A stretch of 64,000 nucleotides of DNA from Selenihalanaerobacter shriftii (GTDB lineage: Bacteria; Bacillota; Halanaerobiia; Halobacteroidales; Acetohalobiaceae): positions 30,444-94,443 of the forward strand of contig NZ_FUWM01000012.1 of assembly GCF_900167185.1 (NCBI RefSeq), given 5' to 3'. Shown here one piece after another: positions 6,807-16,921 of the stretch. The position numbers and the translations under genes are program-made. Below the pieces are notes generated by a model that was given only the letters and a program-made list of their open reading frames with translations, was not told the origin of the DNA and did no database searches. Position 1 is the stretch's first letter, and each line of letters opens with the position of its first letter.

Positions 6807-7187
6807 ATGAAAAAGACTAAACAACAGCTAGAGAAAATAGATCTTTTACGTGAAAGAACAGGTGTTGGCTATAAGGAAGCACAGGAAGCCTTAAAAGAAA
6901 GTAAAGGTGATGTTATAGATGCTGTAGTTATTATAGAAGAAAAGAAACAGCGACAGAAAAAAGAGTTTCATGTAGCTGGAAATAAGGTAGTTAAAAAGGT
7001 AAAAGAATTGATTAAACAAGGTAACGTGACTAAAATTCAGATTAAAAAAGGTAAAGAAGTTCTAGTGAATATCCCAGCAACTGTTGGGGTATTAGGAACT
7101 GTTATTTATCCACCTTTAGCTGTTTTAGGTATGGCGGTTACTATAGCAGGCAAATATACATTAGAAGTAGAGTATGAAGGGAAGTAA
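6807..7187 (+). CDS. UBA-like/DUF4342 protein
   Basis: A 126-residue protein. The N-terminal 45 residues are a UBA/TS-N-like helix bundle (LLRERTGVGYKEAQEALKES). A basic linker follows, then a DUF4342 domain with a hydrophobic stretch (VNIPATVGVLGTVIYPPLAV) that could be one membrane hairpin or a buried core. The family is common beside recO/glyQ in clostridia; its role is unknown. Two ATGs occur (6804, 6807); the second has better spacing from GAGGTG. Confidence 0.8.
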   Translation: MKKTKQQLEKIDLLRERTGVGYKEAQEALKESKGDVIDAVVIIEEKKQRQKKEFHVAGNKVVKKVKELIKQGNVTKIQIKKGKEVLVNIPATVGVLGTVIYPPLAVLGMAVTIAGKYTLEVEYEGK

Positions 7188-7201
7188 TTTTTGAATTCTT
7201 A

Positions 7202-7230
7202 TTGACAAGACTTAACAAGTCTGATATATT
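7202..7230 (+). promoter_or_regulatory. Sigma-A promoter of the glyQS T-box transcript
   Basis: TTGACA (7202-7207), 17 bp, then TATATT (7225-7230), just ahead of the first T-box stem. Confidence 0.8.
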
Positions 7231-7231
7231 T

Positions 7232-7470
7232 AATACAAAATTAGAGAATTAGCTGTGAGGAAGAAGAAGAATAACTAAGGGTAGCTATTAAAGCGAGCTA
7301 GGGGTGGTGGAAAGCCTGGTATAGCTTCTTAGTAAATGGCACTTTGGAGCAGTAGTTTAAAGGGAATTGTCTATATTATTTAGTATAGTAGATAATTAAC
7401 CAGGGTGGAACCGCGGGAAACCTCGTCCCTGATAGTAAATGAATTGCTATCAGCGACGAGGTTTTTTATA
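7232..7470 (+). ncRNA. Glycine T-box riboswitch leader
   Basis: The leader contains the T-box signature AGGGTGGAACCGCGGGAAAC (7402-7421). A terminator (about 7420-7468; CCTCGTC...GACGAGG plus TTTTTT) competes with the antiterminator. The Stem I distal-loop signature GGTGGTGGAAAGCC (about 7303-7316) is present. A GGC codon at 7338-7340 sits in the expected specifier position on the 3' side of Stem I, followed by A. Uncharged tRNA-Gly(GCC) pairing with GGC and the T-box would favour read-through into glyQS. The whole 337-base gap between the DUF4342 gene and glyQ is this leader plus its promoter. Confidence 0.93.
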
Positions 7471-7524
7471 TTTAAAATTTTTGTATTTTAAAATAAAGGT
7501 GAGAATTAAGGAGGAATAGAAGAA

Positions 7525-8415
7525 ATGAATTTTCAGGATATGATTCAAACATTAAATGAATTTTGGGCTAACCAAAAATGTATAATTCAACAGCCTTACG
7601 ATATCGAGGTAGGAGCAGGAACCATGAATCCAGCTACTACTTTAAGATCATTAGGACCAGAACCTTGGAATGTAGCTTATGTAGAACCATCTAGGAGACC
7701 GACTGATGGGCGTTATGGAGAGAACCCTAACCGATTGCAACACTATTATCAATATCAGGTAATAATGAAACCTTCACCAGAGGATATTCAGGAGATATAC
7801 TTAGATAGCTTATGTGCATTAGGTATTGATCCTCAAAAGCATGATATTCGATTTGTAGAAGATAATTGGGAATCACCAACCTTAGGTGCTTGGGGATTAG
7901 GATGGGAAGTCTGGTTAGACGGTATGGAAATTACCCAGTTTACATACTTCCAACAAGTAGGAGGATTTGATGTTAAGCCAGTTTCTGTAGAGATAACTTA
8001 TGGTTTAGAAAGAATTGCTATGTATATGCAAGAAGTTGATAGTGTTTATGATATTGAATGGGTAGATGGAATTACTTATGGTGATGTGCATCATCAAGGA
8101 GAAGTAGAACATTCTACTTATAACTTTGAGGTAGCAGATATTGATACATTACTTGAATTATTTAATCTATACGAAGCAGAAGCAAAGAGAGCTGCTAAAG
8201 AAGATTTAGTTCTACCAGCTTATGATTATGTATTAAAATGTTCTCATACATTTAATATGTTAGATGCCCGAGGAGCTATTAGTGTTACAGAACGGACAAG
8301 TTATATTAAACGAGTTAGAGATCTTGCTAATTTATGTGCTAAAGCATATGTAGAGCAAAGAGAAAGATTAGGTCATCCATTACTTAAAGAAGCAAGGGGG
8401 ACTGACGATGAGTAA
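7525..8415 (+). CDS. glyQ: Glycyl-tRNA synthetase alpha chain
   Basis: A 296-residue catalytic subunit of the bacterial alpha2beta2 GlyRS, which charges tRNA-Gly in the cytoplasm. It has [19 protein letters not shown] at the start, then [19 protein letters not shown] and FTYFQQVGG, all hallmark class II core motifs of GlyQ. AAGGAGGAATAG precedes the ATG. It overlaps glyS by 8 bases, consistent with coupled translation of the two subunits. It is controlled by the upstream glycine T-box. Confidence 0.97.
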   Translation: MNFQDMIQTLNEFWANQKCIIQQPYDIEVGAGTMNPATTLRSLGPEPWNVAYVEPSRRPTDGRYGENPNRLQHYYQYQVIMKPSPEDIQEIYLDSLCALGIDPQKHDIRFVEDNWESPTLGAWGLGWEVWLDGMEITQFTYFQQVGGFDVKPVSVEITYGLERIAMYMQEVDSVYDIEWVDGITYGDVHHQGEVEHSTYNFEVADIDTLLELFNLYEAEAKRAAKEDLVLPAYDYVLKCSHTFNMLDARGAISVTERTSYIKRVRDLANLCAKAYVEQRERLGHPLLKEARGTDDE

Positions 8416-10492
8416 AGAAAAATTATTATTAGAGATTGGAACAGAAGAGATTCCAGCAGGATTCATGCAACCTATTTTCGATCAATTAGAAAAGCTAGCT
8501 GCTGAATTATTTAAACATTATAGGATAGATATTGATTCTATAGATACTTATGGTACTCCGCGTAGATTAACATTACTGTTAGAAGGGGTTAACAAAGAAC
8601 AAAAAGACTTGACTAAAGAAGTAAAAGGACCAGCAAAAAATATTGCTTTTGATGATGAAGGTAACCCTACTAAGGCTGGAGAAGGATTTGCCCGTGGTCA
8701 AGGTTTAGCAGTAGATGAATTAGAGGTTCGGAATACTGAAAATGGAGAATATTTATTTGCTGTACAAAAAGAAGAAGGTAAAAGGACAATTGAATTATTA
8801 TCTGAACTCTTAAATAAACTAATTAAAGATTTAAGCTTTCCTAAAGCCATGCGCTGGGCTGATAAGGATCTTAGCTTTGTAAGACCAATCCAGTGGATAT
8901 TAGCTTTATATGGTGAAGAGGTAGTTGATTTAGAGATAGCAGATGTTAAAGCAGACAGATATACTCGAGGTCATCGTTTCTTAAGCGAAGGAGAAATAGA
9001 AATAGATTCTGTAGATGATTATTTTGATAAATTAAATGATGAGTATGTTATAGTTAATCAAAATAAGCGAAAAGAGATGGTCATAGAGCAGATTAATAAG
9101 TTAGCTGATGAAGTTCAAGGAGAGGTATTAATAGATAAAGGTTTGTTAACGGAGGTTATTTATTTAGTTGAATATCCAACAGGTTTAATGGGGAGTTTCG
9201 ATGCTGAATTTTTAGAATTGCCTCGAGAAGTATTAATTACTTCTATGCGTGAACATCAACGCTATTTCCCTGTAGAAGGTAAAGATGGTAACTTAATGCC
9301 CCGTTTTATTACTGTTAGAAATGGTTCTAAAGATTACATAGATATAGTTAAAGAAGGTAATGAGAAGGTGCTTAGGGCTAGACTAGCCGATGGCAAATTC
9401 TTTTATGATGAAGACCAAAAAGAAGATTTAGAAGTTAAGATTGAAGAATTAAAGGATATTATATTCCAAGAAGATTTAGGTACTATTTATGAAAAAGTAG
9501 AAAGAATAGTTGAATTAACTGAGAGATTTTCAAAAGTTCTTAATTTAGATGAAGACCAAGTAGAAATAAATAAGCGGGCTGCATATTTATCTAAAGCTGA
9601 CTTAGTTACTGAAATGGTAACTGAATTTTCAAAATTACAAGGAGTTATGGGAAGAGAATATGCAAAGTTGTCTGGAGAAGATGAGGTAGTAGCTGAAGCT
9701 ATCTTTGAACATTATCTGCCACGTCATGCCACAGATATCTTGCCGGAATCTACTACTGGACAATTAGTAAGTATAGCAGATAAGATAGATAATATTGTAG
9801 GTTGTTTTGGAGTAGGGTTGATTCCAACTGGTTCTCAAGATCCATATGCACTACGAAGGCAAGCTCAAGGAATAGTTAGAATTATTTTAGAAACAGAATT
9901 AAATTTAAACTTAGATGAATTAGTAGAGAATGCATTAACATTACTAGATGATAATAATAAATTAAAACGAGATGCTGATGAAGTTAAAGAAGAAGTTATG
10001 GGTTTCTTTAAACAGCGTTTAGAGTGGTTTATGAATAAGCAAGATATTAGATATGATGTTCGAGATGCTATTTTAGCTACAGAATTTGCTGATATTAAAG
10101 ATGCTTTTGAAAGAGCAGAAGCTTTAATGGAATTTAGAGAAAAAGAAAAGTTTGAAAATTTAATTTCTGCTTATAATCGAGCTAGAAATTTAGCAGTTAA
10201 AACTAATAATGATCAAATAGATCTTGAACTATTTACTGATTCATCAGAGGAAGAGTTATATAATGCTTATTTAACTGTACAAGAGAAATTGCAGCAATTA
10301 TTAAATGAAAAGAATTATGTTTCAGCTTTACATGAGTTAGTTAAGTTGCAAGAACCAATTGATAAATTCTTTAATTCAGTAATGGTTATGGCAGATGATG
10401 AAACAGTTAAGGAGAATCGATTAGCTCTATTAAAGAATATAGTTAATATCTTTACTAAAGTAGCTGATTTATCAGAAATTGTAATTGACTAA
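8408..10492 (+). CDS. glyS: Glycyl-tRNA synthetase beta chain
   Basis: A 694-residue tRNA-binding subunit. It begins [15 protein letters not shown] and carries the beta-subunit motifs [28 protein letters not shown] and EHQRYFPV. An HD-like segment follows, with [14 protein letters not shown] and [14 protein letters not shown], and a C-terminal anticodon-binding helical region. The length is normal. The start overlaps glyQ by 8 bases with a GGGGG site inside glyQ. Confidence 0.97.
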   Translation: MSKEKLLLEIGTEEIPAGFMQPIFDQLEKLAAELFKHYRIDIDSIDTYGTPRRLTLLLEGVNKEQKDLTKEVKGPAKNIAFDDEGNPTKAGEGFARGQGLAVDELEVRNTENGEYLFAVQKEEGKRTIELLSELLNKLIKDLSFPKAMRWADKDLSFVRPIQWILALYGEEVVDLEIADVKADRYTRGHRFLSEGEIEIDSVDDYFDKLNDEYVIVNQNKRKEMVIEQINKLADEVQGEVLIDKGLLTEVIYLVEYPTGLMGSFDAEFLELPREVLITSMREHQRYFPVEGKDGNLMPRFITVRNGSKDYIDIVKEGNEKVLRARLADGKFFYDEDQKEDLEVKIEELKDIIFQEDLGTIYEKVERIVELTERFSKVLNLDEDQVEINKRAAYLSKADLVTEMVTEFSKLQGVMGREYAKLSGEDEVVAEAIFEHYLPRHATDILPESTTGQLVSIADKIDNIVGCFGVGLIPTGSQDPYALRRQAQGIVRIILETELNLNLDELVENALTLLDDNNKLKRDADEVKEEVMGFFKQRLEWFMNKQDIRYDVRDAILATEFADIKDAFERAEALMEFREKEKFENLISAYNRARNLAVKTNNDQIDLELFTDSSEEELYNAYLTVQEKLQQLLNEKNYVSALHELVKLQEPIDKFFNSVMVMADDETVKENRLALLKNIVNIFTKVADLSEIVID

Positions 10493-10605
10493 TCATCTAT
10501 GATTAAAACACAAAAAGGTTATATTGAACAAATCATAAATTTTTGACAGAAAGATGACTTTTTGTGGTCAAACTATATATAATATTTTAGGAGCTGATAA
10601 GTAAT

Positions 10606-11406
10606 ATGTCTAAACCCATGGTTTTTATAGTTTCTGATTCTATTGGAGAAACAGCTAGACAAGTAGTACAAGCTGCAATTACTCAATTTAATGGTTCTGG
10701 AGTAAAGATCAAGCGTTTTTCTTATATGACAGATTTTGATGATATAACTGGAGTAATAAATGAAGCGAAAAAAAGAAAAAGTCTCATAGCATTTACTTTA
10801 ATAAATCCTGGTATTAGAGAGAGGTTAAAGAAAGCGGCAGATAAAGCTGAGATTGAGTATGTAGATATTATGGGACCGATGATGGATTCATTAAAGAAAG
10901 TATTAGATATAGAACCTAAATTACAACCGGGTTTAGTACGACAATTAGATGAGGAGTATTTTAAAAGGGTTGATGCTATAGAATTTACTGTTAAATATGA
11001 TGATCGTAATGATATTGCAGGAATTAAAAAAGCTGATATAGTCTTAGTAGGAATCTCTAGAACTTCTAAAACCCCAATGTCTATTTATCTTTCTTATCGT
11101 GGTTATAAAGTAGCTAATATTCCATTAGTTCCAGAGATTGATCCACCAGACATCATATTTGATAATCCTGATAATAAGATGATTGGATTAACTATTTCTC
11201 CTGAAGCATTAAATGAGATTAGACAAGAAAGATTAAAAGCTTTAGGTTTAAATTTAGAATCTGATTATGCTTCTTTAAAACGGATTAATAAAGAATTAAG
11301 TTATGCAAATAAGATAATTAGAAATATAGGATGTCCAATTATTGATGTGACAAATAAATCAGTAGAAGAATCAGCAAACCATGTATTAAAATTAATAGAA
11401 GATTAA
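10606..11406 (+). CDS. PPDK/PEP-synthase regulatory kinase-pyrophosphorylase (PSRP), copy 1
   Basis: A 266-residue DUF299 protein. The family reversibly inactivates pyruvate phosphate dikinase by ADP-dependent phosphorylation of a Thr beside the catalytic His, and reactivates it by phosphorolysis. It has the N-terminal VFIVSDSIGETARQV signature, the nucleotide-binding GISRTSKTPMS (about 148-158) and IPLVPEIDPP after it. A second homologue starts at 12289 in the same gene group and ppdK is at 14113, so PPDK is the expected target. It has its own AGGAG site, and a hairpin terminator follows, so it is a separate transcript from the ccpN group. Confidence 0.92.
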   Translation: MSKPMVFIVSDSIGETARQVVQAAITQFNGSGVKIKRFSYMTDFDDITGVINEAKKRKSLIAFTLINPGIRERLKKAADKAEIEYVDIMGPMMDSLKKVLDIEPKLQPGLVRQLDEEYFKRVDAIEFTVKYDDRNDIAGIKKADIVLVGISRTSKTPMSIYLSYRGYKVANIPLVPEIDPPDIIFDNPDNKMIGLTISPEALNEIRQERLKALGLNLESDYASLKRINKELSYANKIIRNIGCPIIDVTNKSVEESANHVLKLIED

Positions 11407-11425
11407 TATACTATAATTGATAATT

Positions 11426-11462
11426 AAAATCCCTGACTCTAATAATTAGGTTCAGGGATTTT
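11426..11462 (+). terminator. Intrinsic terminator after PSRP copy 1
   Basis: AAAATCCCTGA pairs with TCAGGGATTTT around an internal CTAAT/AATTAG extension. T-rich sequence follows. Confidence 0.75.
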
Positions 11463-11469
11463 AATTATG

Positions 11470-11600
11470 TTGCACAAATTTAGTTAAATTCAAAAAAAGA
11501 TTAAAAAACCTCATCTAAAAGAAGGAAAAGTGCACATTAATCTAGTATAATGTAATTGGAAAAGCAATATGATGCACAATAGTCATTAATAGTGCAACAC
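11470..11600 (+). promoter_or_regulatory. ccpN control region with repeated TGCAC-type motifs
   Basis: TATAAT lies at 11546-11551, with no good -35 at the usual distance. Around it are four copies of a TGCAC/GTGCA element: TTGCACAAA (about 11470), GTGCACATTA (about 11530), GATGCACAAT (about 11571) and AGTGCAACAC (about 11591). The repeats bracket the -10 region directly before a CcpN-type repressor gene, which suggests autoregulatory binding sites. The assignment is positional inference. Confidence 0.5.
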
Positions 11601-11627
11601 AATTAAAATTTGAAGGAGGGGTTAGAA

Positions 11628-12275
11628 ATTAAGTTAAGTAATAGACAGAATAAGATAATAGAAATTGTAAAAAATGATGAGCCTATAACTAGTAAAGATA
11701 TAGCTAATCAGTTAAACTTAACTCGTAGTGCCCTCCGGTCAGATCTATCTATTTTAACTATGGCTAATATACTAGAAGCAAAACCAAGAGTTGGATATTT
11801 TTATGTACAAGATAGTTCTCATTTAACAGATTTTAATGAACTATATAATATAAAGCTTAGTAAGATTAAATCAGTACCGGTAGTAGTTAAAGAAGAAACT
11901 TCTGTTTATAATGCTATAGTCACTTTATTTTTAGAAGATGTTGGTTCTTTATTTGTGATTGATGATGATGAGGCTTTAGTAGGGGTTATTTCAAGAAAAG
12001 ATTTATTAAAGCTGACAATTGGTGAGACTGATATAAATCAAGTTCCAGTCAGTGTAGTTATGACTAGAATGCCAAATATAATTACTACTCGTGATAATGA
12101 TACTGTTTTTGAAGCTGCTGAAAAGTTAGTAAATTATGAAATAGATGCCCTACCAGTGGTTGAGAATTTAACTGATAAAGCAGGAGTACCATTAGAAGAT
12201 AAATTAAAGGTAATAGGTAGAGTCAGTAAAACAAATATTACTAGAGTATTTACTGATTTTGGATTAGAGATGTAG
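11628..12275 (+). CDS. ccpN: CcpN-type transcriptional repressor (HTH + two CBS domains), ATT start
   Basis: About 215 residues. An N-terminal helix-turn-helix (LSNRQNKIIEIV, then TSKDIANQLNLTRSALRSDL) precedes two CBS domains at roughly 80-140 and 145-210, which sense adenine nucleotides in the Bacillus protein. CcpN represses gluconeogenic genes when glycolytic substrates are present. AAGGAGGGG (11613-11621) lies 6-8 nt before ATT at 11628, and translation from there starts KLSNRQNKI like other CcpN proteins. The TTG at 11610 precedes the ribosome site and would put the site inside the gene. It is followed at once by PSRP copy 2, the same pair as Bacillus ccpN-yqfL, and by glpX-ppdK. Confidence 0.9.
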   Translation: MKLSNRQNKIIEIVKNDEPITSKDIANQLNLTRSALRSDLSILTMANILEAKPRVGYFYVQDSSHLTDFNELYNIKLSKIKSVPVVVKEETSVYNAIVTLFLEDVGSLFVIDDDEALVGVISRKDLLKLTIGETDINQVPVSVVMTRMPNIITTRDNDTVFEAAEKLVNYEIDALPVVENLTDKAGVPLEDKLKVIGRVSKTNITRVFTDFGLEM

Positions 12276-12288
12276 GGAGGGAGATAAT

Positions 12289-13110
12289 GTGTTAAGTAAA
12301 GCAGTTAATGGAGGTTTAACAGTATTTATTGTTTCAGACTCTATAGGCAAAACAGCAGAAACTGTAATTAATGCTGTAGCGAGTCAATTTAATGCCAATA
12401 ATATTAAATTGAAAAAATTTACTAATGTAACTAGTATAGCTAAATTATCAGAAATAATTAATAGAGCAGAAAAGAATAATGTAATTTTAGCTTATACTAT
12501 TGTTTTGCCTGAATTATGTGAATATATAGAAGATGTAGCAAAGAAGTTGAGTATTGAAATAATAGATATTATGGGACCGACCATGTCTAAGTTTTCAGAG
12601 GTATTAGGACAAAAACCGCATTTAGAGCCAGGTCTAAATCGTAAAATAGATCAGGCTTACTTTGAGCGGATTGCTTGTATAGATTTTGCAGTAAGATGTG
12701 ATGATGGAAAGGATTTAAGAAGGTTAAAAGAAGCTGATATTGTAGTAACTGGTGTCTCTAGGACTTCTAAAACACCATTAAGCATGTATTTAGCTCATCA
12801 AGGATATAAAGCAGCGAATATTCCTATAGTGCCTGAAGTAGATCCTCCCCAGGAGTTATTTGATTTACCATCTTATAAAGTAGTTGGATTAACTATTGAT
12901 CCAATTACTCTACAAGAGATTAGAAAGCAAAGGTTAAAAGCAATGCAGTTTAATAAAAATGCTGATTATGCCAAAGTAAATAGGATTTTAGATGAATTAG
13001 ATTTTGCAGAAAAGATTATGAAGAAGATAGGTTGTATGATAATTAATGTAACTAATAAGTCGATTGAAGAGACAGCTAGTAAGATATTATCTGAAAGAGG
13101 TGAATTATAA
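12289..13110 (+). CDS. PPDK regulatory kinase-pyrophosphorylase (PSRP), copy 2
   Basis: A 273-residue paralogue of the protein starting at 10606, with VFIVSDSIGKTAETVINAV, the nucleotide-binding GVSRTSKTPLS and IPIVPEVDPP. GTG start 8 nt after GGGAGGGAG; it is 13 bases after ccpN and adjacent to glpX, so it is in the ccpN operon (Bacillus yqfL position). The two copies differ over most of their length while keeping the catalytic loop, so they may act on different targets or respond to different conditions. Target PPDK (14113) is inferred from context. Confidence 0.92.
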   Translation: MLSKAVNGGLTVFIVSDSIGKTAETVINAVASQFNANNIKLKKFTNVTSIAKLSEIINRAEKNNVILAYTIVLPELCEYIEDVAKKLSIEIIDIMGPTMSKFSEVLGQKPHLEPGLNRKIDQAYFERIACIDFAVRCDDGKDLRRLKEADIVVTGVSRTSKTPLSMYLAHQGYKAANIPIVPEVDPPQELFDLPSYKVVGLTIDPITLQEIRKQRLKAMQFNKNADYAKVNRILDELDFAEKIMKKIGCMIINVTNKSIEETASKILSERGEL

Positions 13111-14094
13111 GTGGAAAGAGAATTAGCTTTAGAATTTGTTAGAGTAACAGAAGCAGCAGCTTTAGCTGCTGCACCATGGATGGGAAAAGGAGATAAAATT
13201 GCCGCCGATCAAGCCGCTGTAGATGCCATGAGAGCTGTATTTGACACTGTGAACATTAAAGGGACAGTAGTAATTGGAGAAGGGGAAAAAGACGAAGCCC
13301 CTATGCTTTATATTGGTGAAGAAATCGGATGTAGTGACTCACCTGAGTTAGATATAGCCGTTGACCCAGTAGAAGGAACTAATTTAGTTGCTAAGGGATC
13401 CCCAAACTCCTTATCAGTAGTAGCTGCTGCTAAAAAGGGTTGTTTATTAAAGACCCCGGTTTGGTATATGAAGAAGATAGCAGTAGGTCCCGAAGCTAAT
13501 GGAGCAATTGATATTGAAGCAACGCCTACTGAAAATTTAAAGTCTGTGGCCAAAGCTAAGGGAAAGAATATTTCAGATATAACAGTAATCTTATTAGAAC
13601 GACCTCGTCATGACGAAATGATTAAAGAGATTAGAAATGCTGGAGCTAGAATTAAATTAATCAGTGATGGTGATGTCGCCGGCGGAATTGCTACGGCTTT
13701 AAGTCACACTGGTGTTGATATGTTAATGGGAATCGGTGGTGCCCCAGAAGGAGTGTTAACTGCCGCTGCTTTAAAATGTTTAGGTGGAGAGATTCAAGGT
13801 AAATTGCATATTAGAAATGAAGAAGAAGCCCAAAGGGCTAGAGAAATGGGAGTTGATGATTTAGATCAAATCTTTACTACTGATGACTTAGCTAAAGGGA
13901 GAGATGTTATGTTCTCAGTGACTGGCATAACTAATGGAGAATTATTAAAAGGTGTTCAATATCATGGTGATGACCAGGTTGAAACTCATTCTATTGTAAT
14001 GAGAAGTAAGACAGGAACAGTTAGACATATTAAAGCACATCATAAAATTAGTCAAAAACCATCTTATTTTAAAGATGAAATTAATACTTTTTAA
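13111..14094 (+). CDS. glpX: Fructose-1,6-bisphosphatase, class II (GlpX)
   Basis: A 327-residue GlpX-type phosphatase converting fructose-1,6-bisphosphate to fructose-6-phosphate in gluconeogenesis. Metal/substrate motifs are present: [31 protein letters not shown] and [17 protein letters not shown] [14 protein letters not shown], then [19 protein letters not shown] start immediately after the PSRP stop. Grouping with ccpN, PSRP and ppdK puts the two irreversible gluconeogenic steps under one control unit. Confidence 0.96.
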   Translation: MERELALEFVRVTEAAALAAAPWMGKGDKIAADQAAVDAMRAVFDTVNIKGTVVIGEGEKDEAPMLYIGEEIGCSDSPELDIAVDPVEGTNLVAKGSPNSLSVVAAAKKGCLLKTPVWYMKKIAVGPEANGAIDIEATPTENLKSVAKAKGKNISDITVILLERPRHDEMIKEIRNAGARIKLISDGDVAGGIATALSHTGVDMLMGIGGAPEGVLTAAALKCLGGEIQGKLHIRNEEEAQRAREMGVDDLDQIFTTDDLAKGRDVMFSVTGITNGELLKGVQYHGDDQVETHSIVMRSKTGTVRHIKAHHKISQKPSYFKDEINTF

Positions 14095-14112
14095 AAGGAG
14101 TTGATATTAAAA

Positions 14113-16758
14113 ATGTCAGCAAAGAATAAAGATATTTATTCATTTGAAGAAGGTTCCTTAGACTTAAAACCTTTATTAGGAGGTAAGGGAGCTAGTTTGG
14201 GAGAAATGACTACATTAGGTTTGCCAGTACCTCCAGGAATGACAGTAACTACAGAGGCTTGCAATCTTTATTATGAAAATAATGAAAAGTTAACAGAAGA
14301 ACTTAAGGAAGGCATTAAAGAATACTTGATTGAGCTTGAAGAAAAAACAGGCAAGAATTTTGGTGATAATGATAGTCCATTACTTTTATCGATTCGCTCA
14401 GGGGCAACGATTTCTATGCCAGGTATGATGGATACTATTTTAAATTTAGGTTTAAATGATCAAGCTGTTGAAGGATTTGCTAAAGAAACTAATGATGAAC
14501 GTTTTGCTTATGATTGTTATCGTCGTTTCATTCAAATGTTTGGGAATGTAGTTTTAAAGATTGAAGGTTATAAATTTGGTAGAGGTTTAGATGAATTGAA
14601 AGAAGAGGTTGGGGCAGAGAATGATTTGGCTTTAACTACTGAAGATTTAAAAGAATTAGTTTCTAGATATAAAGAAATTATTAAAGATGAGGCAGGAATT
14701 GATTTTCCACAAGATCCAATGGAACAGTTAATTACTGCTGTAGAAGCTGTTTTTGGTTCTTGGAACAATAAGCGAGCTATTATTTATAGAGATGCTCATG
14801 AGATTGATCATAGCTTAGGAACTGCTGTTAATATTCAAACAATGGTCTTTGGTAATATGGGAGATGGTTCTGGAACAGGAGTTGTCTTTACTAGAAACCC
14901 ATCCACTGGAGAGAATAAATTATATGGTGAATATTTATTAAATGCTCAGGGAGAAGATGTAGTAGCTGGAATTAGAACTCCACAATCTATTCAAACTCTA
15001 AAAGAACAATTACCTGAAGTCTTTGATCAATTAGTAGAAGTAACAGAGACTTTAGAAGAACATTATAAGGATATGCAAGATATCGAATTTACTATTGAAA
15101 ATGGACAATTATATTTATTACAGACTAGAACTGGAAAAAGAACAGCTAAGGCTGCCATAAAAATAGCCGCTGATATGGTGGCAGAAGGATTAATAGAGAT
15201 AGATGAAGCATTGTTAAGAGTAGAACCAAAACATATTGAAAAAGTATTACATCGACAAATAGACCCTGAAGTTGAAACTGAAGTAATAGCAAAGGGATTA
15301 CCAGCTTCACCTGGTGCAGCTTCTGGAGAAGTAGTATTCTCTGCTGATGAAGCAGAAGAGTTAAAAGAGAAAGGAAAGAATGTACTCTTAGTTAGCTTAG
15401 AAACTACTCCAGAAGATATTCATGGAGTAATTGCTGCTGAAGGTGTCTTAACTACTCGTGGTGGGATGACTAGTCATGCTGCAGTAGTAGCTAGAGGAAT
15501 GGGTAAATCTTGTGTTTGTGGATGTGAAGGAATTAATATTGATTTTGAGGTAGAAGAATTTGTAGTTGGGGATACTACTGTCAAAAAAGGTGACAACCTT
15601 ACTATTAATGGTGGAACCGGAGAAGTAATGGTTGGTAGCGTAAAGATGACAGAACCAAAATTAAGTGAAGAGTGTCAGCAAATTTTGAATTGGGCTGATG
15701 AATATAGAGATTTAGGTGTTAGAGCTAATGCAGATAACGGTCCTGATGCTCAGAAAGCATATGAATTTGGTACAGAAGGAATTGGGCTTTGTAGAACAGA
15801 ACATATGTTCATGGCTCCTGATAGAGTGCCTATAGTACAAAAATTAATTCTTAGTGAGTCAGATGCAGAAAAAGAAGAAGCTTTAACTAAATTAGAACCA
15901 ATGCAACGCCAAGATTTTGAAGAAATATTCACTGCACTGAAAGGTAAGCCAGTAACTGTTCGTTTATTAGACCCACCATTACATGAATTTTTACCTGATT
16001 TAACAGAGTTGGTTAAAGAAGTAACAGAATTACAGCAATCAGATGCCAATGAAGAATTAAAAGAAAAACAAGAATTATTGAGAAAAGTAAAAGATATGAA
16101 TGAATCAAATCCAATGTTAGGTTTTAGAGGTTGTCGTTTAGGTATTATGATTCCTGAAATTTATGAGATGCAGGTTAGTGCTATCTTTAAAGCAGCTATT
16201 AAATTAGTTAAAGAAGGTAAAGAAGTAGAACCTGAAATTATGCTTCCATTGATTACTCATGTAAACGAATTTAAGACGTTAAGAACTAGAGTAGAAAAAG
16301 TGGCTGATCAATTATTAGAAGAAGCAGGCTTAGATTTAGAATATAAGATCGGTACAATGATTGAGTTGCCAAGAGCATGTATGACTGCTGATCAAATTGC
16401 CGAGGAAGCGGATTTCTTCTCCTTTGGGACTAATGATTTAACTCAGACTACTTTTGGTTTTAGTCGCGACGATGCAGAAAGTAAATTTTTACATTACTAT
16501 GTAGAGAAAGAATTGCTTCCTGAGAATCCATTTATTTCTCTAGATGCAGATGGAGTTGGACGATTAGTTAATTTAGCTACTGATTCTGGTCGAGAAGTTA
16601 ACCCAGATTTAAAGGTTGGGATTTGTGGTGAGCACGGTGGTGAACCGAAATCAATTGCTCTTTGCCATGAATATGGTTTGAATTATGTTAGTTGCTCTCC
16701 TTATCGAGTACCAGTAGCACGGTTAGCAGCTGCCCAAGCTAAAATCAAGAGTGAATAA
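14113..16758 (+). CDS. ppdK: Pyruvate, phosphate dikinase
   Basis: About 881 residues, full length. PPDK interconverts pyruvate + ATP + Pi with PEP + AMP + PPi. The order is an ATP-grasp domain (GGKGASLGEMTTLGLPVPPG), the swivelling phosphohistidine domain with catalytic GGMTSHAAVVARGMGKSC, and a PEP/pyruvate TIM barrel (GTEGIGLCRTEHMF, then SFGTNDLTQTTFG and GICGEHGG). The Thr two residues before the catalytic His is the site targeted by PSRP enzymes. A TTG at 14101 lies directly on the AAAAGGAG site; ATG at 14113 is preferred because its product starts like other PPDKs. It ends the ccpN-PSRP-glpX operon. Confidence 0.96.
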   Translation: MSAKNKDIYSFEEGSLDLKPLLGGKGASLGEMTTLGLPVPPGMTVTTEACNLYYENNEKLTEELKEGIKEYLIELEEKTGKNFGDNDSPLLLSIRSGATISMPGMMDTILNLGLNDQAVEGFAKETNDERFAYDCYRRFIQMFGNVVLKIEGYKFGRGLDELKEEVGAENDLALTTEDLKELVSRYKEIIKDEAGIDFPQDPMEQLITAVEAVFGSWNNKRAIIYRDAHEIDHSLGTAVNIQTMVFGNMGDGSGTGVVFTRNPSTGENKLYGEYLLNAQGEDVVAGIRTPQSIQTLKEQLPEVFDQLVEVTETLEEHYKDMQDIEFTIENGQLYLLQTRTGKRTAKAAIKIAADMVAEGLIEIDEALLRVEPKHIEKVLHRQIDPEVETEVIAKGLPASPGAASGEVVFSADEAEELKEKGKNVLLVSLETTPEDIHGVIAAEGVLTTRGGMTSHAAVVARGMGKSCVCGCEGINIDFEVEEFVVGDTTVKKGDNLTINGGTGEVMVGSVKMTEPKLSEECQQILNWADEYRDLGVRANADNGPDAQKAYEFGTEGIGLCRTEHMFMAPDRVPIVQKLILSESDAEKEEALTKLEPMQRQDFEEIFTALKGKPVTVRLLDPPLHEFLPDLTELVKEVTELQQSDANEELKEKQELLRKVKDMNESNPMLGFRGCRLGIMIPEIYEMQVSAIFKAAIKLVKEGKEVEPEIMLPLITHVNEFKTLRTRVEKVADQLLEEAGLDLEYKIGTMIELPRACMTADQIAEEADFFSFGTNDLTQTTFGFSRDDAESKFLHYYVEKELLPENPFISLDADGVGRLVNLATDSGREVNPDLKVGICGEHGGEPKSIALCHEYGLNYVSCSPYRVPVARLAAAQAKIKSE

Positions 16759-16775
16759 TCAATCTTAATTGGTTT

Positions 16776-16812
16776 AAAGAGATAAGATATTTTTCATCTT
16801 ATCTCTTTTTTA
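16776..16812 (+). terminator. Intrinsic terminator after ppdK
   Basis: AAGAGATAAGAT / ATCTTATCTCTT stem followed by TTTTTTAT. Confidence 0.85.
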
Positions 16813-16921
16813 TATTTTCTTTTACTTTTTCTTTTTTAAAGGAATTCTTAAGGGGATTGTGTAATAATAATATAACAGTTAAAAGAGATACTATACCCTT
16901 AAGGAAGGTGAGTTAAGAGAA

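Noticed and set aside
7200..7224. Small inverted repeat AGACTTAACAAGTCT in the glyQS promoter spacer
   Set aside because: Five-base arms inside a promoter spacer are too weak to call an operator; the T-box explains the control.
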